64,000 nt of DNA. It comes from Anastatus disparis (lineage: Eukaryota > Arthropoda > Insecta > Hymenoptera > Eupelmidae). The notes beneath the pieces were generated by a model. The model was not told the origin of the DNA, did not search any database, and saw nothing but the letters and a program-made list of their open reading frames with translations. Positions within the stretch are counted from its first letter, which is position 1. Each line of letters begins with the position of its first letter. Shown here one piece after another: positions 11,161 through 22,023 of the stretch. The stretch covers positions 9,758,001-9,822,000 of the forward strand of contig JAFFSR010000249.1 of NCBI GenBank assembly GCA_017163975.1. The letters are read 5' to 3'. The translations under genes were made by a program, and so were the position numbers.

Positions 11161-13693
11161 GCAACGATTATTCATAATCGTGCAGACAGGATATTCAAAT
11201 CTCCCGCGAGGCACGATAGTAACAGGCTCAACCGCCAGGTGCCGTCAGTTTTTGCTGCTTCCGCAAGAGGAACAGCGAGCTCGAGGAGATATAAGAGCTA
11301 AGGCTCAACGAAGAGTCGAGGCATTGGGTACTGTGCTCTCCCTCTCTCTTAGCCGAGTGCGCTCGCTGGCCTAGAGAGAGAAAGCAGTATACAGTACTGG
11401 CTTTCTTATATGGGGCTCCTGCACCTTATAAGAAAAGCTACTCTCTCGCTCGCTCTAATGTGACAAACCATTAGAAGCAAGTCGAGCCGCAATTAATCTT
11501 TGCCGAGTACGCTCGCTGGCTTAGATAAATTGCGACCGAGAGAACCGCCAATGCACTTCCGTACCGCCGTACCGTTGTACCGCTGTACCGCCCGCGCTGT
11601 ATATATTAGATTAGTTTAACGTAACATAAGATTTGTTTTAGTCTGTACCGCCGAGCCGTCGTACCGGCAGTTGATAAAGTAGAAACTTTATAAATTTAAT
11701 ATTAATCAATTTTTAATTAACATTCGATATTAAGGCTGATTTACACCGAACCGTCATATACCGCCGAGCCACCGCGCCGACCCGTATACAAGACATTTTG
11801 TCTAAGACTAGTTCGTAGTAACTTTAAGGTGTTTTTCCACCTGTTATAACCGTAGTATTAAGCTAGTATTAAGGGTGTTCCCACCTATTGCCGCCGCCGG
11901 AAAATGCAAGCTAAGATTACTCTATTCATGTGTATCTGTCGCGCATAAGAGAATCACAGGCCTTCAGCCACATTCCGTGTTACCGCATTAAGGGTGTCGT
12001 CCACCTACCGTTATTAGATTAGTTTATTAACATTATAATTATTATGATTTTGTTTGTTCATTAAAACCGTCCAGGCCGTTAACCGCCGTTAGTCTAATTC
12101 GACTATTATTAAATATAAAGTTAATTTCAATTATTTTTGATTCCATTTATTTCCGTCGCCAACAAGAGGCGCATAAGCCGTCAAGTGGCTTATATTAAAT
12201 TCATTCTTTATTTAATTGTATCTCGCGTACATATTGTAAGATTCTCTTAGTTTAAATAGAAATTATTTCAAGATAAATAAATGAAACAAATAATATTACT
12301 AATAAGACAAACTTGAACCAAGAGAAACTTAAATCTTTATCTAATCGCGTATCTACAAACGAAGAATACATTCGATTAAATGCTATGTTGTGAAACCGAA
12401 TTTATGTCGAATATACAAATTTATTTTCACAAGCGGTAAGTAGAATGAAGCGAGATCGAGCGATTCACGCTATAAATTTTACTTTCAATGAAAACAAGAG
12501 TACCCCCTGTTTCTCTCTCTTTCTATCTTAAGACTTTTGACCTTTTAATATAGTTTATAATACGTTTTCTCAATTATTTAAATTATAATACCTTATAATT
12601 TACTCGGCTAAATATTCATTATTGATTTTAAATTAAGATAATTTTAAAAATGTTTATTTAATTCTAAGTTAAGCATTTGTTATAACTTTTGGCTTGCTCA
12701 ATGTTATAATTCATACATTGAGACTACCTCAGTTAAATATTGCTTTATGAGAAATAATGACGCTTCTTTTATTTACCAAAATAGCGCCATTATTGTCCCT
12801 TACACAGGTGCAAAAGCACTTGATATTAATTTTATCAAATTAATGTGAAATATTCAAAATATTATATTTAGCTGAGTAAATTATATAATAACGCGGCTAC
12901 AACCTCGCGCAATATTTAATTGTGTTGTGTTGTGTAACTGTTGTGTTCATCAGTGTAGTGGACTGAGAGCTAATCCGTACGTAGTTAGGACGCCATGCCT
13001 AACTACTTCGGGATCTTGCTCTAGGAAATAGGAAAAAGGATAGGAAAAGATAACAGAATTATCAAGTGCCTCTCACCACTTAACTTGAATCTTAACTTGC
13101 AGAAGCTATAGGTCGTAATTACTCTATCTCCTCTGCAAGTATTCTACAACGAACTCAATTTATCACACGACACAAATATAACTAAATCGTTGAAAATAAA
13201 CACGGGTTTGCAATCGAGGGCTAACTCGATTGCTTCGCCGTTATGAGTCTATCTTCAACGAATAAAACACAATTTGACACTTATTTCAATTTTAGATGTT
13301 TATTGTACTAAGAAAATGATGAGAGTGATCTCTCTACAGTTTTTTTCCGATCGGGACACCTCGTATTCGAGCCGCCGATCGTCGCTTCCCCGCTACTCCT
13401 TACCCACACAGCGTCGACTCGCTCCCACTTCTCATAGTCGTAAGTGGTATCGATGCTGTCATAAGTATTCATTATATTATATAAATTATCGCATCAACTA
13501 CTTATAAATGTGTAAATGCTTGCGGTGGGCGTATCCGTGCGCGAGTATAAGAGCGCGTTCGGTACTTTTCTTCTACCCCACCTCGCTCTTATAATATTAT
13601 GTACATAGTATGTAAATGTGTAACCTCACAATATATTAGGTTAGTTATTTTGATTTATATAAATTAGGTTAGTTTATTACTTTTCATCACTAT
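11161..13693. other. Non-coding, less AT-rich region
   Basis: No protein-like frame is convincing. Visible structure: two CCGAGT(G/A)CGCTCGCTGGC(C/T)TAGA motifs at about 11,350 and 11,504; a short GTACCGCC-type tandem at about 11,561-11,595; and three related A(A)GG(G)TGT(N)CCACCT motifs near 11,830, 11,872 and 11,990. These look like decayed repeats. A palindromic run (about 13,200-13,250) includes AATCGAGGGCTAACTCGATT. Confidence 0.4.
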
Positions 13694-13907
13694 TGTTATA
13701 CGTCGTTGTATTATATGAGTTTAAAGTACAATAAAGCTCTGGTACTCCCTAGCATAAACAAACGTGTCAACCCGTTTACTAACCTTTATCTTTCCACCGT
13801 CCATCCTAACCGACCTCCTGCCTCGAACTCTGGTCACTCACTGAAGCGTCTGGCAACAGGAGGTAAAGACGTAATATTTCCCACCCGCGGGAAATAAAAA
13901 CGTTACA
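13694..13907. repeat. Candidate solo LTR
   Basis: Starts TGTTATACG, ends CGTTACA, has an internal AATAAA, and is flanked by CTAT on both sides (13,690-13,693 and 13,908-13,911). The end resembles that of the clear solo LTR at 45,341-46,497. A 4-bp flank match found by searching about 2 kb could be chance, so the left end is uncertain. Confidence 0.3.
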
Positions 13908-13911
13908 CTAT

Positions 13912-14344
13912 CAGTCACAATATTAAAATTTAAAAGAATTAAATTTAATACATAATAAAATAAAATAACAAGCGTACGCAATAGCATGAAACGCAGTCAA
14001 AAATAAAATCAAATAAAAACTCTCACTCACCAACCATTCAGCCAACACTCATACAATAAATACACTCACACTTTAAGTCTATATACAGGACAAAATAAAT
14101 TAAATAAATTAACATAAATTAATAATAAAAAATATTAATCTAGGTCGAGCAAGTACCCTCTCATCGCTGCTTTGAACCTGCTGAGAGATGGAAGATGTTC
14201 AATCTCAGCAGAAAGGGAGTTCCTAAAATGCGCACCTTGAACTTGGAAGGAATTCCTGCCAACCTCAGTACGCATAAATGGCACCATTAGATCCCTGATT
14301 TCTCCCCTAAAAAGATGTAAAGTAGAATTATCAAGAGATTGGAA
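13912..14344 (-). pseudogene. 5'-truncated LINE: ORF2 C-terminus and 3' UTR
   Basis: Minus-strand codons 14,344-14,135 give STLHLFRGEIRDLMVPF, RTEVGRNSFQVQGAHFRNSL and LPSLSRFKAAMRGYLLDLD followed by TAA. This is the conserved C-terminal tail found after the RT domain in CR1/Jockey-type and related LINEs. A stop lies upstream in frame near 14,346, so only about 70 codons survive. The AT-rich 3' UTR continues to about 13,912. A dead 5'-truncated insertion is the simplest reading. Confidence 0.75.
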
Positions 14345-14589
14345 TCAAATTACAGATGTAAGATGCATAAAAATATATTTCAAATTTTTAAGAAATATAA
14401 TTATTTGAAAATAAAATTCATATAGTTTCCTTAGATCTTAAGACAGTCTTTGATGCATTAGGTAAGAATAGTTACATTTAAATCACATTAAAAAAAATAA
14501 AAGCAATTAAAATATTAAACAATGTAAACTAATTAACTGCTTATATTTAAAAAAAAATGAAAATATATAAGATGTGATGTAGTTTTTAA
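14345..14589. other. AT-rich spacer
   Basis: Nothing recognisable between the LINE tail and the inverted minisatellite. Confidence 0.4.
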
Positions 14590-14955
14590 TGTAATAAAGC
14601 ATATAATATAGGTCTGTACGCTTCAGCGACAATAATAAATGAATTTGTAAGCTTTTTTAGCGAAAATAAACAATAAATTTGTACGCTTCTTTCAGCGACA
14701 ATAAGATATAAATTCGTAACTTTCTTTTAGCGATTATGAAAAATAAATTTGTAAGCTTTTTTTAGCAACAACAAACAATATATTTGTATGCTTTTTATAA
14801 GCTTTTTTAGCGACAACAAATAATAAATCTGTACGCTTTTATAAGCTTTTTTTTAGCGATAACAAATAATAGATCTGTACGCTTCAGCGACAATAAGAAA
14901 TGAATTTGTAAGCTTTTGAAGCTTTTAATGCAGCCACATATTTTTATGTTGGTCT
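14590..14955 (-). repeat. Minisatellite, inverted copy B
   Basis: Units of AAGCTTTTTTAGCGACAATA and CAATAAATTTGTACGCTT are the reverse complement of the 9,110-9,655 array. The block ends with the reversed leader TGTTGGTCTCAAGCCC (14,948-14,963). Together the two copies frame a roughly 5.8 kb interval. Confidence 0.8.
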
Positions 14956-14963
14956 CAAGCCCA

Positions 14964-15584
14964 GAAATCTTTTAAAAAGATAAATATGTAAATATTTTAT
15001 TTCTAGTTTAAAAAAAAACATGTTTTATTTAAATACAAGTGTTAATAAAGTACCTATGGATATTAAGCTAAATTCATTTTGTTATTTATAATTTAATTTT
15101 GTAATTAGTAAATTTTTTCAATAATAAAAATAAAAATACAATATATAGAAATAAAAATATTATATATTTATCTGGATAAAGGAAATGCAGAGAGGAAGCT
15201 TTGTATTATCAATTAGTTATGTTTGCAATTATATTAATGAAATATTAATAATAATAATTTTTTTTTTTGTCCTCAGGCCGCAAAATGAATTTTTGTGTCC
15301 TGTATACGGAGCACAAAATAGTTTATTCTTGTCCTAGGTCGCAAAAGAAAGATGTGTATATCCAATGTCTTATTTTAATAAAAGTTCGCAGAAAAATGTT
15401 CTCAACGTCGCGATTCTTGGAATTGAACTTAATGAACTGCTCGCTTTCCTTAATATCGTTATCCTTTTCTCACATATACTATACTGGGTATACGTTAACG
15501 AATAACTTAGACTCAATATATGTGTATTATGAAAGAAAAGGAAAGAGCGAGAGAAAGACATAGTTACCAGTTTCGCGTGTTAAA
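14964..15584. other. No confident gene
   Basis: A 98-codon plus frame (15,267-15,563) overlaps a minus frame and has no recognisable motif. The DNA is less AT-rich around 15,270-15,560 but I cannot assign it. Confidence 0.35.
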
Positions 15585-15960
15585 ACTTTTTTTTCTTTTT
15601 TAAATATTTTTGAATTATAATTTTTATAGTTTAGCTTTGTTTTATTTTTGTTTAATTTTAATATTATATTTTAACAATTGTTAGTTGTTTTTATAATCGA
15701 TTTTTTTTATTCTATTTTTTAAAACTTTTTCTTTCTTTTCTTAAATATTTTTTAGTTATAATATTTATAGTTTAGCTTTATTTTATATTTTATTGTATTT
15801 TTGTTTAATTTTAATTTAACATTTTAACAATTATTAGTGGTTTTTATAATCGAATTTTTTTTATTATATTTTTTTATTGTGTTTTAAGAATTATTAGTTA
15901 TTTATTATTTATAATTGAATTTTTTATTAAATATATAATAAAAAAAATTCATATTATACA
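15585..15960 (+). repeat. Tandem repeat, unit about 140 bp
   Basis: Two full units plus a diverged part share TTATAGTTTAGCTTT, TTTGTTTAATTTTAAT and AACAATT(A/G)TTAG followed by TTTTTATAATCGA. The 5' breakpoint of the 5.35 kb duplication (AAT|CGAA, 15,848-15,851) lies inside this array. Confidence 0.7.
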
Positions 15961-16007
15961 TATAAAATTCTTTTATATTTTAAGAATTATGAATTATTTT
16001 TTTTATA

Positions 16008-16190
16008 GGCGGGGGGCTCCGCCCCAGCTTCCGCTTAGCGGCCTTTGGACAAAAAAAAGTATATGCAGTCATGGCCACAAACATATCATTCTTGCTCGTG
16101 CAGCTGGAGCGGCCTCGCTTTCGCTCGTCCCCTCAGCATGCACTCGCCAAGAATGATACGTTTTGCGGCCTTGACGCATAATATACTATT
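16008..16190. repeat. GC-rich stem-loop cassette
   Basis: Begins GGCGGGGGGCTCCGCCCC and CTTCCGCTTAGCGGCC. An imperfect 36-bp stem follows, arms 16,059-16,094 and 16,148-16,187 (AACATATCATTCTTG / CAAGAATGATACG), around a GC-rich loop. It is repeated at 21,361-21,541 by the duplication. Function unknown. Confidence 0.6.
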
Positions 16191-16400
16191 TTTCATTATT
16201 GAAATTCAATATTAGAATATAAATGAAACGCAGTGAAAAAACTTTATATTATTAATTAGTCACAGTTACAATCATAATAATAAAATATTACTAATTATAA
16301 TAATATTCAATTACTTATAATTGTTATTATAATAATAGAATATTATTAATAATAAAAATATTTTTTTATTACTAATTACTAAAACATAATATCATAGTGA

Positions 16401-16560
16401 GGGGAAGGGCATAATGAGGGGGGGCTGAGGGGGCTATAAGATTTGAGGGGGGCTGAGGGGGGCCTCAGTTACGTTAATTTTGAAATGGCTATTTATAAGA
16501 GGAATCACAACGTGATTTCAGGGGGGCTGTACCAGCAGACATTTGAGGGGGGGGGGTCGG
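16401..16560 (+). repeat. G-run cluster
   Basis: Five or more runs of five to ten G occur on the plus strand (GAGGGGGGGCTGAGGGGGC and similar), allowing G-quadruplex folding. Run lengths differ in the duplicate at 21,760-21,905. A related cluster with C runs on the plus strand lies at 61,366-61,526. Confidence 0.6.
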
Positions 16561-16637
16561 TTGAATCTTGTCTTACGACTATATATAGATAGATATATCG
16601 CGAGCATTTGGAACAAAGCCCATGTATTACTAATGTG

Positions 16638-16677
<40 letters not shown>

Positions 16678-16892
16678 TGCATCGTATGGATGCGTTCACA
16701 GACTTTTCATTGTCTTGCTTGGGAAATTACGTCCGCATACAAATGGCTGTGTCAAACACGCTTTTTGAAGTTGCGCACTAGTGATGCTTAGTATATTGCT
16801 GTGTCCGAAAATCTACGGCACATACTGGGGGTTTCTTCATAGATAATCTGTATAGACCAATCAAAAAGCTTTTTTAGAGCTTTTTAACGCGT
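16561..16892. other. No confident gene; TA microsatellite
   Basis: Contains (TA)n at about 16,640-16,669. A copy of GAGCATTTGGAACAAAGCC (16,596-16,614) is repeated at about 16,930 at the start of the exon-like segment. Confidence 0.4.
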
Positions 16893-17122
16893 GATAAATT
16901 TTGTGAATACGACGTGCGTGACCCCGAGAAGCATTTGGAACAAAGCCAATGTATAAGAAGAGTACGAAAAAAAAGATACTCTTGTGTCTTTTGTGTCAGA
17001 CGATTGTGAGGACTTTGATAATAACGGATTTCACTTCGTTAAAAATAATCACCATCAACTTCACTGTAATCCTTCAAGTGGCAAAGGCGAATATTCAATA
17101 GCCAACATTTGATTTCTTGCAG
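16893..17122 (+). other. Exon-like segment ending at splice-donor consensus
   Basis: Plus-strand translation gives DKFCEYDVRDPEKHLEQSQC and, after one frameshift, DDCEDFDNNGFHFVKNNHH and HCNPSSGKGEYS, matching the inverted frame at 4,012-4,296. It ends at CAG|GTAAGAT (17,120-17,129), a textbook donor, and the DNA after it is AT-rich and non-coding. No protein family is recognised. A duplicate lies at 22,239-22,468. Confidence 0.35.
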
Positions 17123-17860
17123 GTAAGATAAAAATATTTAATCCTTTACTATGAATTTTATAAATTGAAATTATTTTCATTATTTGAATAAGATTAAAAG
17201 TATTATTTCTAAATAAATTAAAAGTATTATTTTCATTGTTAAAATATGTTAGAATAAATTGCTCCGTTTTCAATAAAATTTATTTTGATTGAAAACATAC
17301 TGAAAAATAAATAAGAGAAAATTTTTTTTAAATCAATTTATTATTACTTAATGAAGAAAATAGTATTTGTTATTTAATATATTTTGAATATATATTCCAA
17401 CCATATAAATTTTCATTATCATAGACGATCTTAGACTTCTATCCATAGACCTAACTCAAGTAGCGGTTGTTACTTGAACCTAATTCTGTCTTTGTCGCTT
17501 CATGATGAGAATAAATGATAGATGATGAAACCGTTACTTGAGATCTAATAGCTACACTGGAAAAAAATTTCTTTGTAACGAAAAAAATTTTATTGTATCG
17601 AATAGATTTTTTCTGGCAATGGGTGAAATACTTTTTGTATCAATATCATTCATTCCGTTAGTGAAAATAGCATTTTTAAATATCAATAAAATATTGCTCA
17701 ACATACATAAGATATTTCTTAAACTTAAAAATACTGGAAATTATTAATTTTATTTTAAATTAATAATTCATAATAAAAATAAAATTTTTTTCCTCCAATA
17801 AAATATTTTTATGCATCTAAAAAATATTTCAAATTAATTTCTTCGTACCAAATATTGGCT
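17123..17860 (+). repeat. Dispersed repeat shared with 3.3-4.0 kb
   Basis: AT-rich and non-coding. It parallels the reverse complement of 3,290-4,011, including AGACCTAACTCAAGTAGCGG and TTCTGTCTTTGTC. The short frame at 17,538-17,747 is not supported as a gene. Confidence 0.65.
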
Positions 17861-17942
17861 AGGGGGAATTTTTAATTGGGTTTTCCTGGTCTTCTAGTTC
17901 TATTTTACAGAGAAAAATTCAGAAAAATTTTTTCAAAATTTT

Positions 17943-18012
17943 CCCGGGGATTAAACTTCGGCTTATTACAGCATAAGCCAAGAGCGTTAGCCCCGCGCTA
18001 CCACCAATTCTA
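17943..18012 (-). other. tRNA-like segment, possible SINE head
   Basis: On the minus strand GGTGGTAGCGCGGGGCTAAC is followed by a possible anticodon-like arm (GGCTTATGCTGTAATAAGCC) and GAAGTTTAATCCC, which resembles a B box. No closed acceptor stem is seen, so this is not a functional tRNA. It could be the head of a tRNA-derived SINE. A duplicate is near 23,286-23,356. Confidence 0.25.
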
Positions 18013-18099
18013 CTTATAGATATGAACTTATTTTAAATAAATTAGAATCAGAAGAGTGTAAATATGTATAAATTTAAAGAACAATCCGAGAAAAATCAT

Positions 18100-20671
18100 C
18101 CCTACTGAAAATATTGTATGAACTCTCATGTCAGATCTCATATGAAATCGCCTACGAAATCTCATATATATTCGTTGAATTTTGAAAATGAAATAGATAT
18201 ATGTGAGATCTCATGCCAGATCGCACATATATTTATTTTATTTTAAAAATTTAACGAATATACATTCGATTTCATATGCGATCTCATAGGCGATTTCAAG
18301 TGACATCTCATATGCAATCTCGTGTGCGATCTCATATGTGATCTCACATGGGATCTCTTACATATTTTATTCAATTTGAAAAATTTGAAAAAGATATTTA
18401 TTACTTTTTCATTTTTTTCGGCTTGTTCTTTAAATTTTGACAAATTTTGACATTAGCTATGTTAATACCATTATTTTAGTTAAAATAAAAAATCCTTTGG
18501 AGCTGTTATTTTTTATGAACTTAGATCGCAAATTAGACATCAAAGTTGACAAACCTAACCTCAAAATACAATAAATTGAAAACTTGTATATAACTTTTCA
18601 AATATAAGATTCCGGTAGATTTCTTTAGTTGTCCGCACTCAAGTTGAATCCTACTACTTTTTTCTTGAAGTGAAAAAAACCCGATTAAATTCTCTATTCA
18701 CACATAAAGTTGGATAACAAATATTATCAGAAGGGGAGCTTCATTATGTTCTCAATGTATTTAATTACATTAATATTATAAATACGTATTCAAATACAGA
18801 ACATCATCATATTCGATAAATTTAGTGGAGCCACAAGACCCAATGCATCTTGCCCGGGGTCAGTATTCCTTATTTTAGCCACTTCATTTAATTTGCATTG
18901 TATTTCATGGCGTCACTTTCCACTTCGGATCAGCTTTCGACTAACTTTATAGATCGAAAATAGCTAAAAAAGATATTTTGTTTTTATTTATTTTTTCGGC
19001 TTATTCTTTGAATTTGGACAAATTTACGCGCTTTCGCTTCTCATTTGTTAAAATAAATAGATATTTACAAGTGAAAAAATTTTGATATATATTTTTATCA
19101 AAAATAAACGAAATTACTTATTTAGCTACTTTCGATAGGTAAAAAAGGTCTAAACCTCATCTTCAAGAGTAAGCTGGAGCAAATGTGGTTACCAACCGAG
19201 AAGTAAAAATGTTATTTAATCATAAATGAAATAATTATACTGTTTTCAAAAAAAATTGTTATCGAGCGCAATTTTTCATACATACATGATTGTATAATAA
19301 ATGTTTTTTTTCATAATATTCATCATATTTTAAGCAAAAAGTAAGTAACCGTACTTACAGTTTAATAAACAGTTGTAGTATAAAATTTTTTAATTTTTAA
19401 AATTTTCTTTAATTATTTTGGTGAGAGCAATAGAGAAATAAATTTCGTAAATATATTTAAAATTTTAATTCATTCCATTACGTTTAGTAGGAGAAAATTA
19501 AACAACGGATTTTCAATTCTCGGTTGGTATCGAATCTGCTCCGACTTGCTCTTGACGAATAGCATAATAATAAGATAAATTTATCATCTTACTTTTAATG
19601 TTTGGACTTGAATTGCATGCAAATATAATTCTTATTATGAAAACTATGTGAATAGTCTGTATGAATATGATTATTTATCGTGGTTTGAAATTATATTCGA
19701 GCACGATTTAAAAATTTTTCAGATTACGGTAGATTTACGACTAAATTAGGAAAATATAAGTCTAAAATAAAATTAAAATCAATAATTCTTGAGTTAGAAA
19801 AACCTATATTATTTAAATCTAGAAGACGCTATTATAAATGATATGCAAAAGTAATTTATCAGTATGATAAAAAAAAGATATTAAGTACTAAGTCGCTGTA
19901 TGTTCATTGAAGGTAGTTTGTCATAATGTTCTAAGACATAAATAAAGCTGCAACTGTTTTTACGGTGACATGCAAATTATGTAACCATTGGTAAGACGTG
20001 TTATGCTGTAAATCTAAACCAGATGCAGCGAGCGTCATAGAACGACACTACCTATTGATTAGAAAAACTGTCATTAATCAGTGAACTGACTCCGAGCCTC
20101 GTATACATGATTTCGTCTGCGATATGAAATAAGTATCTCAATTTGTGAATACTCAAATTCTGAACAAACCTTTGTATACGAACGGCATCGCTTCAGACCT
20201 CACTGAAAAGTGATGGACTTCTCGAGTGTAAAAGACGATATGCATAATTGTAGTGACTAGTATCTTAACTATTACTTGTAAATAACGTCTAAATCTTAGT
20301 AAAAAATTTGTTCCTATTATTATTCAATTGCCAAGTAGAATTACGCTCGAATATAGTTTAAAACCATAATCCATAATAGCATGCTTTAGATAACGATTGT
20401 TCTGTAGATGTAGTGTAGAATCATTTAATCGTAATTTTATTAATATATATAAATAAATTGAATTATAGACCAAAATTTAGATTTTAGATGTGTTGACATT
20501 GAATACAACTATAAGTGTAGGAAAAAATCAAATTTTTTCACACAAGATCTCACGTGAGATCGGGCATCAGGAAAAATAAAATTTTGCAGCACGTGAGATC
20601 TCATATGAGTTCTCATATGAGATCTCGTTTCATTTTCAATCGTAAGATCTCATGTCATTTTTTCAGTAGGG
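18100..20671. mobile_element. Non-autonomous TIR element with GATCTCAT subterminal repeats, copy 1
   Basis: Ends are CCCTACTGAAAA and TTTTCAGTAGGG. Both ends carry clusters of GAGATCTCATATG-type short palindromes (18,128-18,362 and 20,547-20,655). The flanks AAATCAT and AAATTAT suggest an imperfect 7-bp target duplication. The interior has no protein frame. Right of it is Maverick polymerase coding DNA on the minus strand, so the element landed near the polymerase C-terminus. An inverted part recurs at 1-285. Confidence 0.65.
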
Positions 20672-21203
20672 AAATTATCAGTTTCATTATCTAACAAACA
20701 TCTTTTATCATCATAAGGACTTAAAGCTAATTTATATTGTTTTTCAGTAAACTCATTATACTTTCAAGGACGTATAATATATTGTTCTCTATAAAATACA
20801 ATATCATTTCGTATACATTGCAAGTAGTCATCAAAAGTGATTGTGTTTTCGACAACACCCATCTTAACACCTTTAACTTTTTTTATTTTATCCTCTCCTT
20901 CTATTCGTAGACTATACATTTTACTACGTAAACCTACAAATTGTGTCATAATTTTTCCATTGCACTTAGTTTTTATTAAACCTACTATTTTTTTGTTCAT
21001 TTGTGGCATTCCGAAAACGTTTTCAGTTGGGTAATCTGATGTATCAAAGTTTTGTAAATTATGCTTCTTTATTTCATAAATATCAATATTTTGAATTTTA
21101 TATATTAAACTATCCGTGTCTTTATATAGTTACTTATATTGATCTGCAAATTGTATTCTCATTAAATCATAATGAAAATCATAAACTAATGTCTTTGATA
21201 AAT
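20672..21203 (-). pseudogene. polB: Duplicated C-terminal part of Maverick DNA polymerase B
   Basis: Minus-strand reading includes LYKDTDSLIY (the YxDTDS catalytic motif C), GKIMTQFVGLRSKMYSLRIE, FDDYLQC and LALSPYDDKR. A stop immediately precedes motif C and others occur. The segment was copied by the 5.35 kb duplication, and the same codons occur at 26,023-26,554. It is cut at 21,203 by the duplication junction and at 20,672 by the TIR element. Confidence 0.88.
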
Positions 21204-21983
21204 CGAATTTTTTTTATTATATTTTTTTATTGTGTTTTAAGAATTATTAGTTATTTGTTATTTATAATTGAATTTTTTATTAAATATATAATAAAAAAAA
21301 TTCATATTATACATATAAAATTCTTTTATATTTTAAGAATTATGAATTATTTTTTTTATAGGCGGGGGGCTCCGCCCCAGCTTCCGCTTAGCGGCCTTTG
21401 GACAAAAAAAAGTATATGCAGTCATGGCCACAAACATATCATTCTTGCTCGTGCAGCTGGAGCGGCCTCGCTTTCGCTCGTCCCCTCAGCATGCACTCGC
21501 CAAGAATGATACGTTTTGCGGCCTTGACGCATAATATACTATTTTTCATTATTGAAATTCAATATTAGAATATAAATGAAACGCAGTGAAAAAACTTTAT
21601 ATTATTAATTAGTCACAGTTACAATCATAATAATAAAATATTACTAATTATAATAATATTCAATTACTTATAATTGTTATTATAATAATAGAATATTATT
21701 AATAATAAAAATATTTTTTTATTACTAATTACTAAAACATAATATCATAGTGAGGGGAAGGGCATAATGAGGGGGGGCTGAGGGGCTATAAGATTTGAGG
21801 GGGCTGAGGGGGCCTCAGTTACGTTAATTTTGAAATGGCTATTTATAAGAGGAATCACAACGTGATTTCAGGGGGGCTGTACCAGCAGACATTTGAGGGG
21901 GGTCGGTTGAATCTTGTCTTACGACTATATATAGATAGATATATCGCGAGCATTTGGAACAAAGCCCATGTATTACTAATGTG

Positions 21984-22023
<40 letters not shown>

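Larger units (their letters stand above)
15851..21203 (+). repeat. Tandem duplication, unit 1 (5,353 bp)
   Basis: This is almost identical to 21,204-26,554. Nearly all differences I found are homopolymer-length changes, such as the G runs near 16,400-16,560 and T runs near 18,510, with very few substitutions (for example 15,904 versus 21,257, and 21,161 versus 26,512). The junction at 21,201-21,203 shares only AAT with both outer breakpoints. The unit ends inside the Maverick polymerase gene. Confidence 0.95.

Noticed and set aside
11159..11374. 71-codon plus frame in a GC-richer patch
   Set aside because: Arg/Ser-rich translation of repeated CGCTCGCTGGC motifs, without a recognisable domain or splice context.
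17943..18012. Functional tRNA gene
   Set aside because: B-box-like and arm-like parts are present, but no acceptor stem closes; at best a SINE head.
18121..18370. CRISPR-like array of GATCTCATATG repeats
   Set aside because: Units are short, degenerate, palindromic and unevenly spaced, with no constant repeat or unique spacers, in a eukaryotic transposon context.
20837..21509. Plus-strand frames over the polymerase region
   Set aside because: They are antisense shadows of minus-strand polB codons or cross the duplication junction.
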